Part shown: positions 17,614 through 26,914 of the stretch, one piece after another
Layout: each line of letters opens with the position of its first letter
Position numbering within the stretch: the stretch's first letter is position 1
NCBI RefSeq assembly: GCF_011046245.1
Contig: NZ_CP049241.1
Span: 124,001-188,000, forward strand
Length of the DNA: 64,000 nt
Direction of reading: 5' to 3'
Origin: Allorhizobium pseudoryzae
GTDB lineage: Bacteria > Pseudomonadota > Alphaproteobacteria > Rhizobiales > Rhizobiaceae
The notes under the pieces: model-generated
Told to the model about the DNA's origin: nothing
Database searches by the model: none
Seen by the model: only the letters and a program-made list of their open reading frames with translations
Translations under genes and position numbers: made by a program

Positions 17614-17688
17614 TCAGGCCGAGGGCTGCCCCGTCAAAACCAAAACCTTTCCCATGTCCGCGTTGCAAACCGCAATCTCACTCGACAT
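17614..17688 (-). CDS. 24-aa peptide gene with maximal Shine-Dalgarno
   Basis: Short reading frame MSSEIAVCNADMGKVLVLTG then QPSA and a TGA stop. It is preceded by GAAAGGAGGTGATCC, complementary over about 15 nt to the 3' tail of 16S rRNA, with seven bases between GGAGG and ATG. A promoter-like pair lies upstream (17725-17753), and a hairpin plus a strong terminator lie downstream, giving a predicted transcript of about 190 nt. These signals suggest a dedicated transcription unit encoding a peptide, or a dual-function small RNA. The peptide has one Cys and a short hydrophobic KVLVL stretch; it is too short for a membrane helix. No family recognised. Confidence 0.6.
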   Translation of the reverse strand: MSSEIAVCNADMGKVLVLTGQPSA

Positions 17689-17724
17689 CGGATCACCTCC
17701 TTTCGTTTCGTTGAACATGCACTC

Positions 17725-17753
17725 AAGTTAGGAGCGGAAACGGCAAAGTGCAA
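17725..17753 (-). promoter_or_regulatory. Candidate sigma-70 promoter of mini-gene
   Basis: Minus strand: TTGCAC (17753-17748), 17-bp spacer, TAACTT (17730-17725). The spacing is optimal and the hexamers are moderate matches. The predicted start near 17717 leaves a leader of about 29 nt containing the extended Shine-Dalgarno. Confidence 0.45.
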
Positions 17754-17794
17754 GGAACGTTATATGACGAAGTTCGAAGTGACGTTACCGGATC

Positions 17795-18076
17795 TCACGC
17801 AGCATCGGCGATATCGAGGCGCACGACGAGACCCGCCTGCCCGGCAAGCGTGATCAGAGCATCAAGGCTGAAATTGCCGATGCGACCACGCAGCAGATCG
17901 TTGAGGCGTGGCTGCGTGACGCCAAGCCGTGCTGCCGCCTCGGCCTGTGTGCCACCCCAGGAGCGGACCTTCTGCTCGATGGCGATCATCAGGCTGGATT
18001 TCATCGACATCTGCGCCGCTTCGGCCGGCGTATCTTCCAGGGCGTCCCAGACATTCGAAAAGGACTGGCGTTCCAT
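17795..18076 (-). CDS. HigA-like XRE antitoxin
   Basis: 93 aa from the ATG at 18076 (MERQSFSNVWDALEDTP), preceded by AGGAGA. Residues about 40-90 are an XRE/Cro helix-turn-helix of the HigA/DUF-type antitoxins paired with Gp49-like toxins: WGGTQAEAAARLGVTQPRLNDLLRGRIGNFSLDALI. It lies 13 bp after the normal stop of the frameshifted toxin. Because of that frameshift, the toxin's 5' part now reads in frame into this gene, giving a 203-aa fused frame. Confidence 0.82.
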   Translation of the reverse strand: MERQSFSNVWDALEDTPAEAAQMSMKSSLMIAIEQKVRSWGGTQAEAAARLGVTQPRLNDLLRGRIGNFSLDALITLAGQAGLVVRLDIADAA

Positions 18077-18089
18077 GCACTCTCTCCTG

Positions 18090-18406
18090 TCAAATCTTCT
18101 GCAGTCGGGCACGCGCCAACTCAAGATCATGTGACGCGGTGTGCTGACCTTTCTTCTGAAAGGCATGCAGGACAAAAACACCGTCCGCCATGTTGGCGAC
18201 ATAAGAACCCGAAACGCGCCTGTGTTGTCCCGGATGCGAATTTCACGGACACCAGGCCCGACCAACGTCATCGGTTTCCAGTCACTGGGTTCGAGGCCGA
18301 GCTGGATTTTGTGCAGTTGAACGCCGCACTCCTTGCGCACCGCCTCGGGAAAGGCCCGCAGGCGCTCAAGCGCATCACCAAGGAACTCGATCCGCTTCCT
18401 GCCCAT
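18090..18406 (-). pseudogene. HigB/Gp49-like toxin, frameshifted
   Basis: The 5' part reads MGRKRIEFLGDALERLRAFP ... GPGVREIRIRDNTGAFRVL, the typical first two thirds of a RelE-superfamily Gp49-like (phage-derived HigB) toxin. Near 18200 the frame is lost: minus-strand GTTCTTATGTCGCC lacks one base relative to the expected V-L-Y-V-A. The rest of the toxin, YVANMADGVFVLHAFQKKGQ and LELARARLQKI, is present one frame over, ending at 18090. Restoring one base gives 105 aa. In the shifted frame no stop occurs, so translation would run on into the antitoxin. Confidence 0.75.
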
Positions 18407-18450
18407 GCAAACTTATACCGGAATTGATATAAGCTCGCAAGATCGTCCCC

Positions 18451-19467
18451 TCACCCCAGCGTCATGACGATCTTGCCGATGTGGCTGCTACTTTCCATCA
18501 GCCGGTGGGCTTCCACCACCTGGTCGAAGGGCAGGACGGTGTGGATGACCGGCGCGAGCTTGCCGCTTTCGAGAAGCGGCCAGACCTGATCCTGCAGTTC
18601 GTCGCGGATGGCGCGTTTTTCTTCCGCCGTGCGCGGACGCATGGTGGAGCCGGTGACCGTCAGGCGCTTGACCATGATGGGGCGCAGATCGACGTTCTCC
18701 GCAATATTGCCGCCGAGGAAGGCGATGATCGACAGGCAGCCATCCTTGGCGAGTACCGAGAGGTTCTTTTCGAAATAGGCGGCACCGATCATGTCGAGCA
18801 CCACATCGACGCCCTTGCCGCCGGTCGCTTCCTTGACGACCGCGGCAAAGTCCTCGGTCTTGTAGTTGATGGCGCGGGCGGCGCCGAGCGTTTCGCAGGC
18901 GGCGCATTTGTCTGCCGAACCCGCCGTCGTAAAGACCGTCGCGCCAAATGCCTTGGCGAGCTGGATCGCGGTCGTGCCGATGCCGGACGTGCCGCCGTGG
19001 ATCAGGACGCTTTCGCCTTCGGTCAGTCCGGCCATCTGGAAGAGATTGGCCCAGACCGTGAAGAAGGTCTCCGGCAACGCGGCTGCCTTCACCACGTCAT
19101 ACCCCTTCGGGACGCTGAGCGTCTGCCCGGCCGGCAGCACGCAGTATTCTGCATAGCCGCCGCCATTGGCGAGGCCGCAGACGAGGTCGCCGAGGGCAAA
19201 TTCGCTGACACCTTCGCCGAGCGCCACGACTTCTCCGGCCACTTCCAGGCCAAGGATCGGGCTGGCATCCTTCGGCGGCGGGTAGATTCCCTGTCGCTGA
19301 GCGACATCCGGGCGGTTGACGCCGGCGGCCTGAACGCGCACGAGGATCTCACCGGCCTTCGGCTGCGGCACGGGACCGCTGGCGAAGGTCATCACGTCTG
19401 GGGCACCGAAACTCGGCAAATCGACATGGCGCATCGTGGTTGGGCGCATGGTGGCGGGAAGGGTCAT
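18451..19467 (-). CDS. NAD(P)H-quinone oxidoreductase, PIG3 type
   Basis: 338 aa from the ATG at 19467, supported by AGGAGG ten bases upstream. Zinc-free medium-chain dehydrogenase: GroES-like N-terminal domain (residues 1-125, with the [19 protein letters not shown] segment of TIGR02824/PIG3 quinone reductases) and a Rossmann domain with the NADPH-binding [20 protein letters not shown]. The structural-zinc Cys cluster of alcohol dehydrogenases is absent, as expected. It probably reduces quinones or enones in the cytosol during redox stress. Confidence 0.9.
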   Translation of the reverse strand: MTLPATMRPTTMRHVDLPSFGAPDVMTFASGPVPQPKAGEILVRVQAAGVNRPDVAQRQGIYPPPKDASPILGLEVAGEVVALGEGVSEFALGDLVCGLANGGGYAEYCVLPAGQTLSVPKGYDVVKAAALPETFFTVWANLFQMAGLTEGESVLIHGGTSGIGTTAIQLAKAFGATVFTTAGSADKCAACETLGAARAINYKTEDFAAVVKEATGGKGVDVVLDMIGAAYFEKNLSVLAKDGCLSIIAFLGGNIAENVDLRPIMVKRLTVTGSTMRPRTAEEKRAIRDELQDQVWPLLESGKLAPVIHTVLPFDQVVEAHRLMESSSHIGKIVMTLG

Positions 19468-19550
19468 CGGCAAAACGTCCTCCTGTTTGGAGACCCGATG
19501 TAGGACACACAGCACCAATTGAAAAGGCGGCGCGCTGCCGCGCCCCTCGC

Positions 19551-21356
19551 CTACCGGCCTTCGCCAAAGATGCTGAACACCAGCCCGCCCTCGCTGTCCT
19601 TGGCCTCCGCCTTGACCGCGGCAATTGCGGCGCTGATGCCGCCGACATCATCGAGCAGCAGGCCCTCCGGCAGTTCCAGCACGCCGATCGAGCAGCGCAG
19701 CAGCGGGAAATCCCGCTCCGTGCCGCTGCGGTCATGGCCGCGGATGCGACCGGCGGCCCGGTCTTCGGCGGAATACAGCTCCACCGCATCATCGTGGAAA
19801 TCCGACAGCAGCCGCTCCAGGATTTCCGACAATTCATCGCGCGACCAGTCGGTCAGGCCGATGAAGAAATCATCGCCGCCGACATGGCCAAGGAAATCGC
19901 CTTCCGAGAAGAAATACCGGCGCATCAGGGCGGAGAACAGGGTGATCGCGTGATCGCCCATCTGGAAGCCATAATGATCATTGAACGGCTTGAAATGGTC
20001 GAAATCGCAATAGCAGAAGAAGCGCGTCTGGTCGTCGTCGCGACCCGCCTCCTGCATGAAATCGCGGATGGCGCGGTTGCCCGGCAGGCCGGTCAGCGGG
20101 TTCTGGTCCTGCGCCACCTTCAACTGCTTCTCGTTGATGACCTTGATCAGCGAGGCGGCTGACACGACGCCGGCATAGCGCATGTTTTCCGTCAGGATCA
20201 CGCAGTCGCTGCCATCCATATTGGCAAAGATGTTCATCAGCCGCTCGGCATTGGCATCGAGGCCAACGATCGGCGCCCCTTCGACGAAATGCGAGATGGA
20301 GCGCTCGTAGATCTTGTTCTTTAAAAGGTCGCGTCCGAAGGGACGGTAGATATATTCCTTCAGGTGGTATTCGCTGATGATGCCGCGCGGTTCGCCATTG
20401 GCGTTCAGCACCGGGAAGAAGGACTGGCGCGGATTGCTGCGGAAGAGCTCGAAGACGTGATCGACGCTTTCGTGCTCGAAGACGGTCGGCAGCATTTCGA
20501 TCTGCTTGCGGATGAGGATTTCATCGAGCGACTGGCTGGAGCGGCGGCTGCGGCCAAGATCGGCAAGATGCGGAAACCCGGCCTGCAATTCGCTGACGAA
20601 GGTGGTGGGCCTTGCGATGAACCAGCCCTGCACCATATCGACGCCGAACTCGCGGCAGGTCAAAAATTCCGGTTCGGTCTCGACGCCCTCGGCAATCACC
20701 CGGATGCCCAGCACATGGGCGATGTTGACGATGTTGCGCACCAGGTGGCGCTTGCGCGGGCTTTCCTCCAGCCCGGCGATGAAGTGACGATCGATCTTCA
20801 GGTAATCGACCGGGAAATCGCAGAGCAGTTTCATCTCGCCATGGCCGACACCGAAATCGTCGATCGCCAGCTTGAAGCCCGCCTTGCGCATCTTGGCGAT
20901 CAGCTCGGCAAAGGCCGGATCGCGGGTATTGTCGAAGCGCTCCGACAGTTCGAAGCAGACCGAAGACGGCGGGATCTTCGCCTTCTGCAGGTGCTGCACC
21001 AGCTTTTCCAGCACATAGTCGCCATGCTGGATGAGGCGGTTATCGAGATTGATGAACAGCGTGTTGTGGGCGAAATCCGGCAGGGTCGCGAACTTGGCGA
21101 GCGCGCGGGCCGCCGTCATCTGCTCGAGACCAAGAAGCTGGCCGGCTTCGGCGGCGGTGTCCAGCAGGTCGAGCGGCGTCTCGAAGCCCAGCCGTTCATA
21201 GCCGCGCATCAGCGTCTCGTAGCCGAAGACCTTGCCGGTGGCGACTTCCACAATGGGCTGGAAGGCAGCTTCCAGCACCAGTTTTGACAGCGGTAACAGC
21301 TGATCATTGGCGTAACGCCTCAGCACTCCGGTTTCGAGCGGCAATGCGCCTGACAT
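19551..21356 (-). CDS. EAL-CBS-GGDEF cyclic di-GMP protein
   Basis: 601 aa from the ATG at 21356 (site AAGGTGGGGA). N-terminal EAL domain, about residues 15-250: the signature is E-T-L in GYETLMRG, and N in [16 protein letters not shown] in DYLKID and E in VIAEGVET are retained, so phosphodiesterase activity is possible. A tandem CBS region follows (about 275-400, with [17 protein letters not shown] and [16 protein letters not shown]). The C-terminal GGDEF domain reads G-G-D-D-F in GHVGGDDFF, with the catalytic Glu replaced by Asp and no RxxD site. The domain order EAL first, GGDEF last is unusual. No membrane segment. Confidence 0.9.
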   Translation of the reverse strand: MSGALPLETGVLRRYANDQLLPLSKLVLEAAFQPIVEVATGKVFGYETLMRGYERLGFETPLDLLDTAAEAGQLLGLEQMTAARALAKFATLPDFAHNTLFINLDNRLIQHGDYVLEKLVQHLQKAKIPPSSVCFELSERFDNTRDPAFAELIAKMRKAGFKLAIDDFGVGHGEMKLLCDFPVDYLKIDRHFIAGLEESPRKRHLVRNIVNIAHVLGIRVIAEGVETEPEFLTCREFGVDMVQGWFIARPTTFVSELQAGFPHLADLGRSRRSSQSLDEILIRKQIEMLPTVFEHESVDHVFELFRSNPRQSFFPVLNANGEPRGIISEYHLKEYIYRPFGRDLLKNKIYERSISHFVEGAPIVGLDANAERLMNIFANMDGSDCVILTENMRYAGVVSAASLIKVINEKQLKVAQDQNPLTGLPGNRAIRDFMQEAGRDDDQTRFFCYCDFDHFKPFNDHYGFQMGDHAITLFSALMRRYFFSEGDFLGHVGGDDFFIGLTDWSRDELSEILERLLSDFHDDAVELYSAEDRAAGRIRGHDRSGTERDFPLLRCSIGVLELPEGLLLDDVGGISAAIAAVKAEAKDSEGGLVFSIFGEGR

Positions 21357-21464
21357 GCGGGTCCCCACCTTGATACGCAATACAATTGCGAGTGAAGCTC
21401 ACATGCCAATCCTCAAGGAATCGTTGCCCGAATGTGAAGGTTTGATGAAACCGACACCGCTCAA

Positions 21465-22019
21465 TTAGCCGGCGCGTTTTGCCGCGAGCGCCACGGCGAT
21501 CAGCGCCCAGCCTTGGAAGATCAGATCGATGGCCAGGAAGAGGCCCAGCACCCAGACGCTGTTCACCGGCCAGCCGAGAAGGATCACCAGACCGGCAAGC
21601 GCGGTGATGGCACCGCCCGCCATGATCCAGCCGGCGCCCTTCAGCGGCCGCATCCGGTTGCCAGCCCACATGCGCACGAGGCCGGCAGCGATCAGCACCA
21701 CGCCCAGGAACAGCGTGAACACCGCCGCCGTCAACGCCGGATTGGTGAAGGCCAGGAAACCGGCCAGCGTGTAGAGCGCGCCGCTCAGCCCCCAAGAGAG
21801 CCAGTCCCGCCATTCCTTGACCTGGAAGGCGTGCACGAGATGCAGGATACCGGCCACCAGCATCAGTGCGCCGAGATAAAAGACCGAGGCCACGGTGGCA
21901 AGCAACAGGTTGGCGAGCGCCAAGGTGCCGCCGATGAGCGACAGGATGCCGAGGGCCAGGAACCAGCCCCACTTGCCGTGCAACTGATGCGGATCGGGTT
22001 TCGCGAACAGGTCCGTCAT
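21465..22019 (-). CDS. HdeD-family membrane protein
   Basis: 184 aa from the ATG at 22019, preceded by AAGGAGGT. Six predicted transmembrane helices arranged as three related pairs; the segment LVAGILHLVHAFQVKEWRDW and the glycine-rich GALYTLAGFLAFTNP are typical of HdeD (DUF308), an inner-membrane protein linked in enterobacteria to acid resistance at high density. It diverges from betI. Whether it responds to acid here is unknown, but lpiA-acvB in the same window are also acid-related in rhizobia. Confidence 0.85.
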   Translation of the reverse strand: MTDLFAKPDPHQLHGKWGWFLALGILSLIGGTLALANLLLATVASVFYLGALMLVAGILHLVHAFQVKEWRDWLSWGLSGALYTLAGFLAFTNPALTAAVFTLFLGVVLIAAGLVRMWAGNRMRPLKGAGWIMAGGAITALAGLVILLGWPVNSVWVLGLFLAIDLIFQGWALIAVALAAKRAG

Positions 22020-22125
22020 GACCACCTCCTTCGGACGACAGGAACAAGCCTAAGGGAAAGAGATGGAACAGGATTGATGCGGATCAACCGGCCGCACGGG
22101 TATCGGCTTCCTCGTTGATTTTTTA

Positions 22126-22145
22126 TTGATTGATCAGTCAATCAA
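22126..22145. promoter_or_regulatory. BetI operator
   Basis: Perfect inverted repeat TTGATTGA-tcag-TCAATCAA, 32 bp before the betI start. It resembles the ATTGATTGGACGTTCAAT-type BetI sites known from other proteobacteria. Expected role: choline-relieved autorepression of betI-betB. Confidence 0.75.
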
Positions 22146-22176
22146 AAATATACTGGCTGTCAATCCGGAGTGCGAC

Positions 22177-22788
22177 ATGCCCAAGCTTGGAATGGAGCCG
22201 CTGCGCCGCAAGGCACTGGTGGACGCGACCTTGAAGACGATCGGAACCCATGGATCGCTCGATGTGACCATGTCCGACATCGCGCGCGAAGCGGGGGTCT
22301 CGCCGGCGCTCGCGCACCACTATTTCGGCAGCAAACAACAGCTTCTGCTGGCCACGATCCGGAGTCTTTTGAATCGGTTGCGCGGCGATGCTGTCACGGC
22401 TCTTCAAGGTGCTCACACAGCACGTGAACGGATTTCCGCCCTCATCCGCGTGTCCTTCCAGGCCGACCAGTTTGCGCCGGAAACGGTCGCGGCCTGGCTT
22501 GCCTTCTATGTCGAGGCGCAACGGTCGGAAGAGACCCGCAGGCTGCTCATCATCTATGCCCGCCGCCTGCACTCCAACCTCGTGCATGCCCTGAAAGCCC
22601 TCGCCCCTCCCCTCTCCGCAACGGAGATCGCGCAAGGGACCGCGGCGATGATCGACGGGCTCTACATCCGCCAATCCCTGGGTGCGGCGCCGCTTTCCGT
22701 CGATGCCTCTGTCACACTGGTCGAGGATTATGTGACGGGGCGGCTTGCTGCCGCTCAAACCCCTTTTCCGTCGGGAGACAGAACATGA
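22177..22788 (+). CDS. betI: Choline-responsive TetR repressor BetI
   Basis: 203 aa from the ATG at 22177 ([19 protein letters not shown]), the conserved BetI start; earlier in-frame ATGs overlap the operator. TetR N-terminal helix-turn-helix at residues 25-60 ([28 protein letters not shown]) and a ligand domain with [29 protein letters not shown]. BetI represses glycine betaine synthesis genes until choline is bound. Its stop overlaps the betB start by 4 bp (ATGA), indicating translational coupling. betC (choline sulfatase), common between betI and betB in rhizobia, is absent. Confidence 0.95.
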   Translation: MPKLGMEPLRRKALVDATLKTIGTHGSLDVTMSDIAREAGVSPALAHHYFGSKQQLLLATIRSLLNRLRGDAVTALQGAHTARERISALIRVSFQADQFAPETVAAWLAFYVEAQRSEETRRLLIIYARRLHSNLVHALKALAPPLSATEIAQGTAAMIDGLYIRQSLGAAPLSVDASVTLVEDYVTGRLAAAQTPFPSGDRT

Positions 22789-24248
22789 AAGCCCAGCCCC
22801 CAGCCTCGCATTTCATCGACGGCGCCTATATCGAGGACACCACCGGCACCGTCATCGAGAGCATCTATCCGGCCACCGGCGAAGTGATCGCCACGCTGCA
22901 TGCGGCCACGCCGGCGATCATCGAAAAGGCAATTGCCGCGGCCAAGCGCGCGCAGGCCGAATGGGCCTCGTGGAGCCCGACGCAGCGCGGGCGCGTGCTG
23001 AAAAAGGCCGCCGAGATCATGCGCGAGCGCAACCGCGAACTCTCGGAACTGGAGACGCTCGATACCGGCAAGCCGATCCAGGAGACGATCGTTGCCGACC
23101 CCACCTCCGGCGCCGACAGCCTGGAATTCTTCGGCGGCATCATCGCGTCTGCACTGAACGGCAGCCATATCCCGCTGGGCGCCGATTTCGCCTATACCAA
23201 GCGCGTGCCCTTGGGTGTCGTGGTCGGCATCGGCGCCTGGAACTATCCTCAGCAGATTGCCTGCTGGAAGGCGGCGCCGGCGCTTGCCGCCGGCAATGCC
23301 ATGGTGTTCAAGCCGTCGGAAGTGACACCGCTCGGTGCGCTGAAGATTGCCGAAATCCTGATCGAGGCCGGCCTGCCGAAGGGCGTGTTCAACGTGATCC
23401 AGGGCGACCGGGACAGCGGGCCGCTGCTCGTCTCGCATCCCGACGTGGCCAAGGTCTCGCTGACCGGTTCGGTCCCGACCGGCCGCAAGGTGGCGGGGGC
23501 CGCTGCCGGACAGCTTAAACATGTGACGATGGAGCTTGGCGGCAAGTCGCCGATCCTCGTGTTCGACGATGCGGATCTCGACAGCGCGATTTCCGGCGCC
23601 ATGCTCGGCAATTTCTATTCGACCGGCCAGGTCTGCTCGAACGGCACCCGCGTCTTCGTGCACCGGGCGCTGAAGGAGCGTTTCCTCGACCGCCTGAAGG
23701 CGCGCACGGAGGCGATCGTGCTCGGCGATCCGCAGGAGGAGGCGACCCAGATGGGCCCGCTCGTCTCGCACGCCCAGCGCGACAAGGTGCTCGCCTATAT
23801 CGAAAAGGGCAAGGCGGAAGGCGCGCGGCTGATCACCGGCGGCGGCATTCCGAACAGCGTGTCCGGCGAGGGCTTTTACGTGCAGCCGACCGTGTTTGCC
23901 GATGTGACCGACGACATGGTGATCGCCCGCGAGGAAATCTTCGGACCGGTGATGTGCGTGCTGGATTTCGACGATGAGGACGAGGTCGTTGCCCGCGCCA
24001 ATGCCACCGAATTCGGCCTCGCCGCCGGTGTCTTCACCGCCGACATCTCCCGCGCCCACCGCGTGGTGGACCGGCTGGAGGCTGGCACGTTGTGGATTAA
24101 CACCTACAATCTCTGCCCGGTCGAAATTCCCTTCGGCGGCTCGAAACAATCCGGTTTCGGGCGGGAAAATTCAGCCGCGGCGCTGGAGCATTATTCCGAG
24201 CTGAAGACGGTCTATGTCGGCATGGGCCGATGCGAGGCGCCGTATTGA
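22785..24248 (+). CDS. betB: Betaine aldehyde dehydrogenase
   Basis: 487-aa NAD+-dependent aldehyde dehydrogenase. Family marks: [20 protein letters not shown] (cofactor pocket), TGSVPTGRK, the catalytic Glu in [20 protein letters not shown], and the nucleophile Cys in [12 protein letters not shown], the BetB version of this motif. It oxidises betaine aldehyde to glycine betaine, the second step from choline, for osmoprotection and for use of choline as a nutrient. Translationally coupled to betI. betA, which makes its substrate, lies 957 bp further on, beyond a repeat and a toxin-antitoxin pair on the other strand. Confidence 0.96.
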   Translation: MKAQPPASHFIDGAYIEDTTGTVIESIYPATGEVIATLHAATPAIIEKAIAAAKRAQAEWASWSPTQRGRVLKKAAEIMRERNRELSELETLDTGKPIQETIVADPTSGADSLEFFGGIIASALNGSHIPLGADFAYTKRVPLGVVVGIGAWNYPQQIACWKAAPALAAGNAMVFKPSEVTPLGALKIAEILIEAGLPKGVFNVIQGDRDSGPLLVSHPDVAKVSLTGSVPTGRKVAGAAAGQLKHVTMELGGKSPILVFDDADLDSAISGAMLGNFYSTGQVCSNGTRVFVHRALKERFLDRLKARTEAIVLGDPQEEATQMGPLVSHAQRDKVLAYIEKGKAEGARLITGGGIPNSVSGEGFYVQPTVFADVTDDMVIAREEIFGPVMCVLDFDDEDEVVARANATEFGLAAGVFTADISRAHRVVDRLEAGTLWINTYNLCPVEIPFGGSKQSGFGRENSAAALEHYSELKTVYVGMGRCEAPY

Positions 24249-24342
24249 AGTGGGCTTGGTGAAATGACCTTGGCCGTCGCGCAAGCTCGCCCCCCTCTGG
24301 CCTGCCGGCTGCAATCGGAGTGGCATGGCGGGTTTGCCTGTA

Positions 24343-24469
24343 CCCCCCTCATCCGCCCTTCGGGCACCTTCTCCCCGCTGGGGAGAAGAGGGCGAACGCG
24401 GCCACGCCTGCGACTGCTCCTCTCCCCTCGGGGAGAGGGTGGCCGAGCGGAGCGGAGGCCGGGTGAGGG
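24343..24469. repeat. Palindromic intergenic element (RIME-like)
   Basis: Between betB and the XRE gene. Two palindromes, CCTTCTCCCCgctGGGGAGAAGAGG (about 24368-24391) and CTCTCCCCtcGGGGAGAG (about 24420-24437), are flanked by CCCCTCATCCG at the left and GGGTGAGGG at the right. Same family as the elements at 4663-5054 and 40133-40243. Confidence 0.8.
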
Positions 24470-24506
24470 AGCGGCGGGGCAAAATCGTTCCGTCGCCCCC
24501 GACCCC

Positions 24507-24857
24507 TCACCGCACGATGTCGTCGAGATCCACCTTCAATGCCGCCGCGATGCGCTTCAGCACATCGACGGAGCCGGTCTTCTTGCCGCTTTCGATTTCG
24601 GAGAGGTAGGGCTGGGAGATGGCGGCCGCCGCCGCAAGCTCGGAGACGGACATCTTGCGGTAGGTGCGGAATACACGAACAGGGTTTTCGCCATTGGCAC
24701 GGGCTTCGACGATCTCCAGGGGCCAGACTTCCTGGCCGTCAGCGACCTTGGCCAGCACGGCGCTTGCTTCGAGACCGTCCACAAGGTCTTCATAGTCTTC
24801 TTCGCTCAGCAAGACATAAGATTTACCTTCGATTTCGATCTTCTGCACGCGTCCCAT
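24507..24857 (-). CDS. XRE-family antitoxin of RelE module
   Basis: 116 aa. The N-terminal half (VQKIEIEGKSYVLLSEEDYEDLVDG) looks like a Phd-type strand-helix dimerisation segment, and the C-terminal half is an XRE helix-turn-helix (KMSVSELAAAAAISQPYLSEIESGKKTG). Shine-Dalgarno AAGGAGTGAAGG overlaps the toxin gene's end; the two genes are 6 bp apart. It should neutralise the RelE-like toxin and repress the pair. Both frames are intact. Confidence 0.85.
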   Translation of the reverse strand: MGRVQKIEIEGKSYVLLSEEDYEDLVDGLEASAVLAKVADGQEVWPLEIVEARANGENPVRVFRTYRKMSVSELAAAAAISQPYLSEIESGKKTGSVDVLKRIAAALKVDLDDIVR

Positions 24858-24863
24858 GATCCT

Positions 24864-25109
24864 TCACTCCTTGTAGATGCTGCCGCGCGGTCCAGCGGGC
24901 ACGACAAGCACAATCCCGCCCTGATCATCGATGATGACGCGGTCGTTGCCAACCCGGATGCGCCAGAGCTCCAGCCCTTTCAACTTCTTGATGTCGACCC
25001 GTTCGCCTCGCGCATAGGCTTTCACCTTCGCCAGGATCGCCAAACGACGTTTGGGCTGCATGTTCTGAAGCGCCTTGTCGGCGCGCTGCGACACCACGAC
25101 TTCCTTCAT
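24864..25109 (-). CDS. RelE/ParE-superfamily toxin
   Basis: 81 aa from the ATG at 25109 (MKEVVVSQRADKALQNM); an upstream in-frame start would add 22 residues outside the family. Core: KKLKGLELWRIRVGNDRVIIDDQGG and the C-terminal VVPAGPRGSIYKE, the usual R-x-x-x-Y ending of RelE-like mRNA interferases. Toxin precedes antitoxin, as in HigBA-type operons. The module lies antisense between betB and betA, which suggests insertion. Confidence 0.85.
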   Translation of the reverse strand: MKEVVVSQRADKALQNMQPKRRLAILAKVKAYARGERVDIKKLKGLELWRIRVGNDRVIIDDQGGIVLVVPAGPRGSIYKE

Positions 25110-25204
25110 CGCCCCACCGTCGCCCCCAGCGATATCGACGCGCTCCGTTATAGCGCATCGCGATACTTCTGTCACTCCATCCCCTACATCACTGGATTTC
25201 CTCC

Positions 25205-26860
25205 ATGACGCAGAACGCAGATTTCGTCATCATCGGTTCCGGTTCCGCGGGCGCTGCCATGGCCTATCGCCTGTCGGAAGACGGCAAAAGCTCGGTCATC
25301 GTGCTGGAATTAGGCGGCTCGGATATAGGGCCCTTCGTGCAGATGCCGGCAGCGCTTGCCTTTCCGATGAACATGGAGCGATACAACTGGGGTTATCTCT
25401 CCGAGCCCGAGCCGCATCTGAACAACCGGCGGATGATCGCGCCGCGCGGCAAGGTGATCGGCGGCTCGTCGTCGATCAACGGCATGGTCTATGTGCGCGG
25501 CCATGCGGAGGATTTCAACCGCTGGGAAGAGATGGGAGCCACCGGCTGGGCCTATGCGGACGTGCTGCCCTACTTCAAGCGCATGGAGCATGCCCATGGC
25601 GGCGAAGAGGGCTGGCGCGGCACGGATGGCCCGATGCATGTGCGGCGCGGCACGGTGAAGAACCCGCTCTACCGCGCCTTCATTGAGGCGGGGCGGCAGG
25701 CCGGATTTCCGGTGACGGACGATTATAACGGCAGCCAGCAAGAGGGTTTCGGCCTGATGGAGCAGACGAGCTGGGCGGGCCGTCGCTGGTCCACCGCCAA
25801 CGCCTATCTCAAGCCGGCGCTGAAGCGCGAGAACTGCCGGCTGATCCGCTGTTTTGCCCGCAGGATCGTCATGGAGGGCACCCGCGCCGTGGGCGTCGAG
25901 GTGGAGAGAAACGGTGAGATCGAAGTGATCCGGGCGAACCGCGAGGTGATCGTGGCGGCGTCTGCCTTCAACTCGCCAAAACTTCTGATGCTGTCCGGCA
26001 TCGGGCCGTCGGCCCATCTGCAGGCGATGGGCATCGACGTGGTGGCCGACCGGCCGGGCGTCGGACAAAACCTGCAGGATCATCTCGAATATTACCATCA
26101 GTTCAAGTCGAAGCTGCCGATCACCCTGCATGCCAAGAACAACTGGTTCTGGAAGGGCGTGGTGGGCGCACAGTGGCTGTTGACGAAAACAGGGCTTGGC
26201 ACCTCCAACCAGTTCGAGGCGGCCGCCTTCATCCGCTCGAGCGCCGGCGTCAGATGGCCGGACATCCAGTATCACTTCCTGCCGATCGCGGTGTCGTATG
26301 ACGGAAAGTCGTCCGCCGAAGGTCACGGTTTCCAGGCCCACGTGGGCTACAACATGTCGAAGTCGCGCGGATCGGTGACCCTGCGCTCGCCGGACGTGAA
26401 GGAGGCGCCGGTCTTGCGCTTCAACTATATGAGCGATCCGGAAGACTGGGTGAAATTCCGCCACGCGGTGCGCGTCACCCGCGAGATCTTTGCCCAGAAG
26501 GCGTTTGATCCCTACCGCGAAAGCGAGATCGCGCCGGGCGAAACCGTGCAGAGCGACGACGAGATCGACGCTTACCTTCGCGAACACCTGGAAGGCGCCT
26601 ACCATCCCTGCGGCACCTGCAAGATGGGGCGTGCCGATGATCCCCTGGCCGTTGTGGACCCGACCTGCAAGGTCATCGGCGTCGAGGGGCTGCGGGTGGC
26701 GGACTCCTCCATCTTCCCGCATGTGACCTATGGCAACCTGAACGGCCCCTCGATCATGACCGGCGAAAAGGCCGCCGACCATATTCTCAGCCGCGATCCC
26801 CTGCCCCGCAGCAATCAGGAACCGTGGATCAATCCGCGCTGGGAGATGAGCGACCGGTAG
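25205..26860 (+). CDS. betA: Choline dehydrogenase
   Basis: 551-aa FAD-dependent GMC oxidoreductase. N-terminal FAD-binding [23 protein letters not shown] signature 1 ([19 protein letters not shown]), signature 2 ([17 protein letters not shown]), and the C-terminal active-site pair in HPCGTCKMG and a [17 protein letters not shown] tail. Membrane-associated, it oxidises choline to betaine aldehyde, feeding BetB. The start is preceded by a weak TTTCCTCC stretch but no clear Shine-Dalgarno. Since a module on the other strand separates it from betB, it may need its own promoter in 25110-25204. Confidence 0.96.
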   Translation: MTQNADFVIIGSGSAGAAMAYRLSEDGKSSVIVLELGGSDIGPFVQMPAALAFPMNMERYNWGYLSEPEPHLNNRRMIAPRGKVIGGSSSINGMVYVRGHAEDFNRWEEMGATGWAYADVLPYFKRMEHAHGGEEGWRGTDGPMHVRRGTVKNPLYRAFIEAGRQAGFPVTDDYNGSQQEGFGLMEQTSWAGRRWSTANAYLKPALKRENCRLIRCFARRIVMEGTRAVGVEVERNGEIEVIRANREVIVAASAFNSPKLLMLSGIGPSAHLQAMGIDVVADRPGVGQNLQDHLEYYHQFKSKLPITLHAKNNWFWKGVVGAQWLLTKTGLGTSNQFEAAAFIRSSAGVRWPDIQYHFLPIAVSYDGKSSAEGHGFQAHVGYNMSKSRGSVTLRSPDVKEAPVLRFNYMSDPEDWVKFRHAVRVTREIFAQKAFDPYRESEIAPGETVQSDDEIDAYLREHLEGAYHPCGTCKMGRADDPLAVVDPTCKVIGVEGLRVADSSIFPHVTYGNLNGPSIMTGEKAADHILSRDPLPRSNQEPWINPRWEMSDR

Positions 26861-26914
26861 AGGCTCAGAGGCGATAGGGAGTGCGGATGCCGGGATCGGA
26901 CGGCGGCAGATCCT

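Noticed and set aside
17689..17703. 15 bases identical to the 3' end of 16S rRNA (plus strand)
   Set aside because: No further rRNA similarity on either side; read on the minus strand it is a Shine-Dalgarno at the right distance from an ATG.
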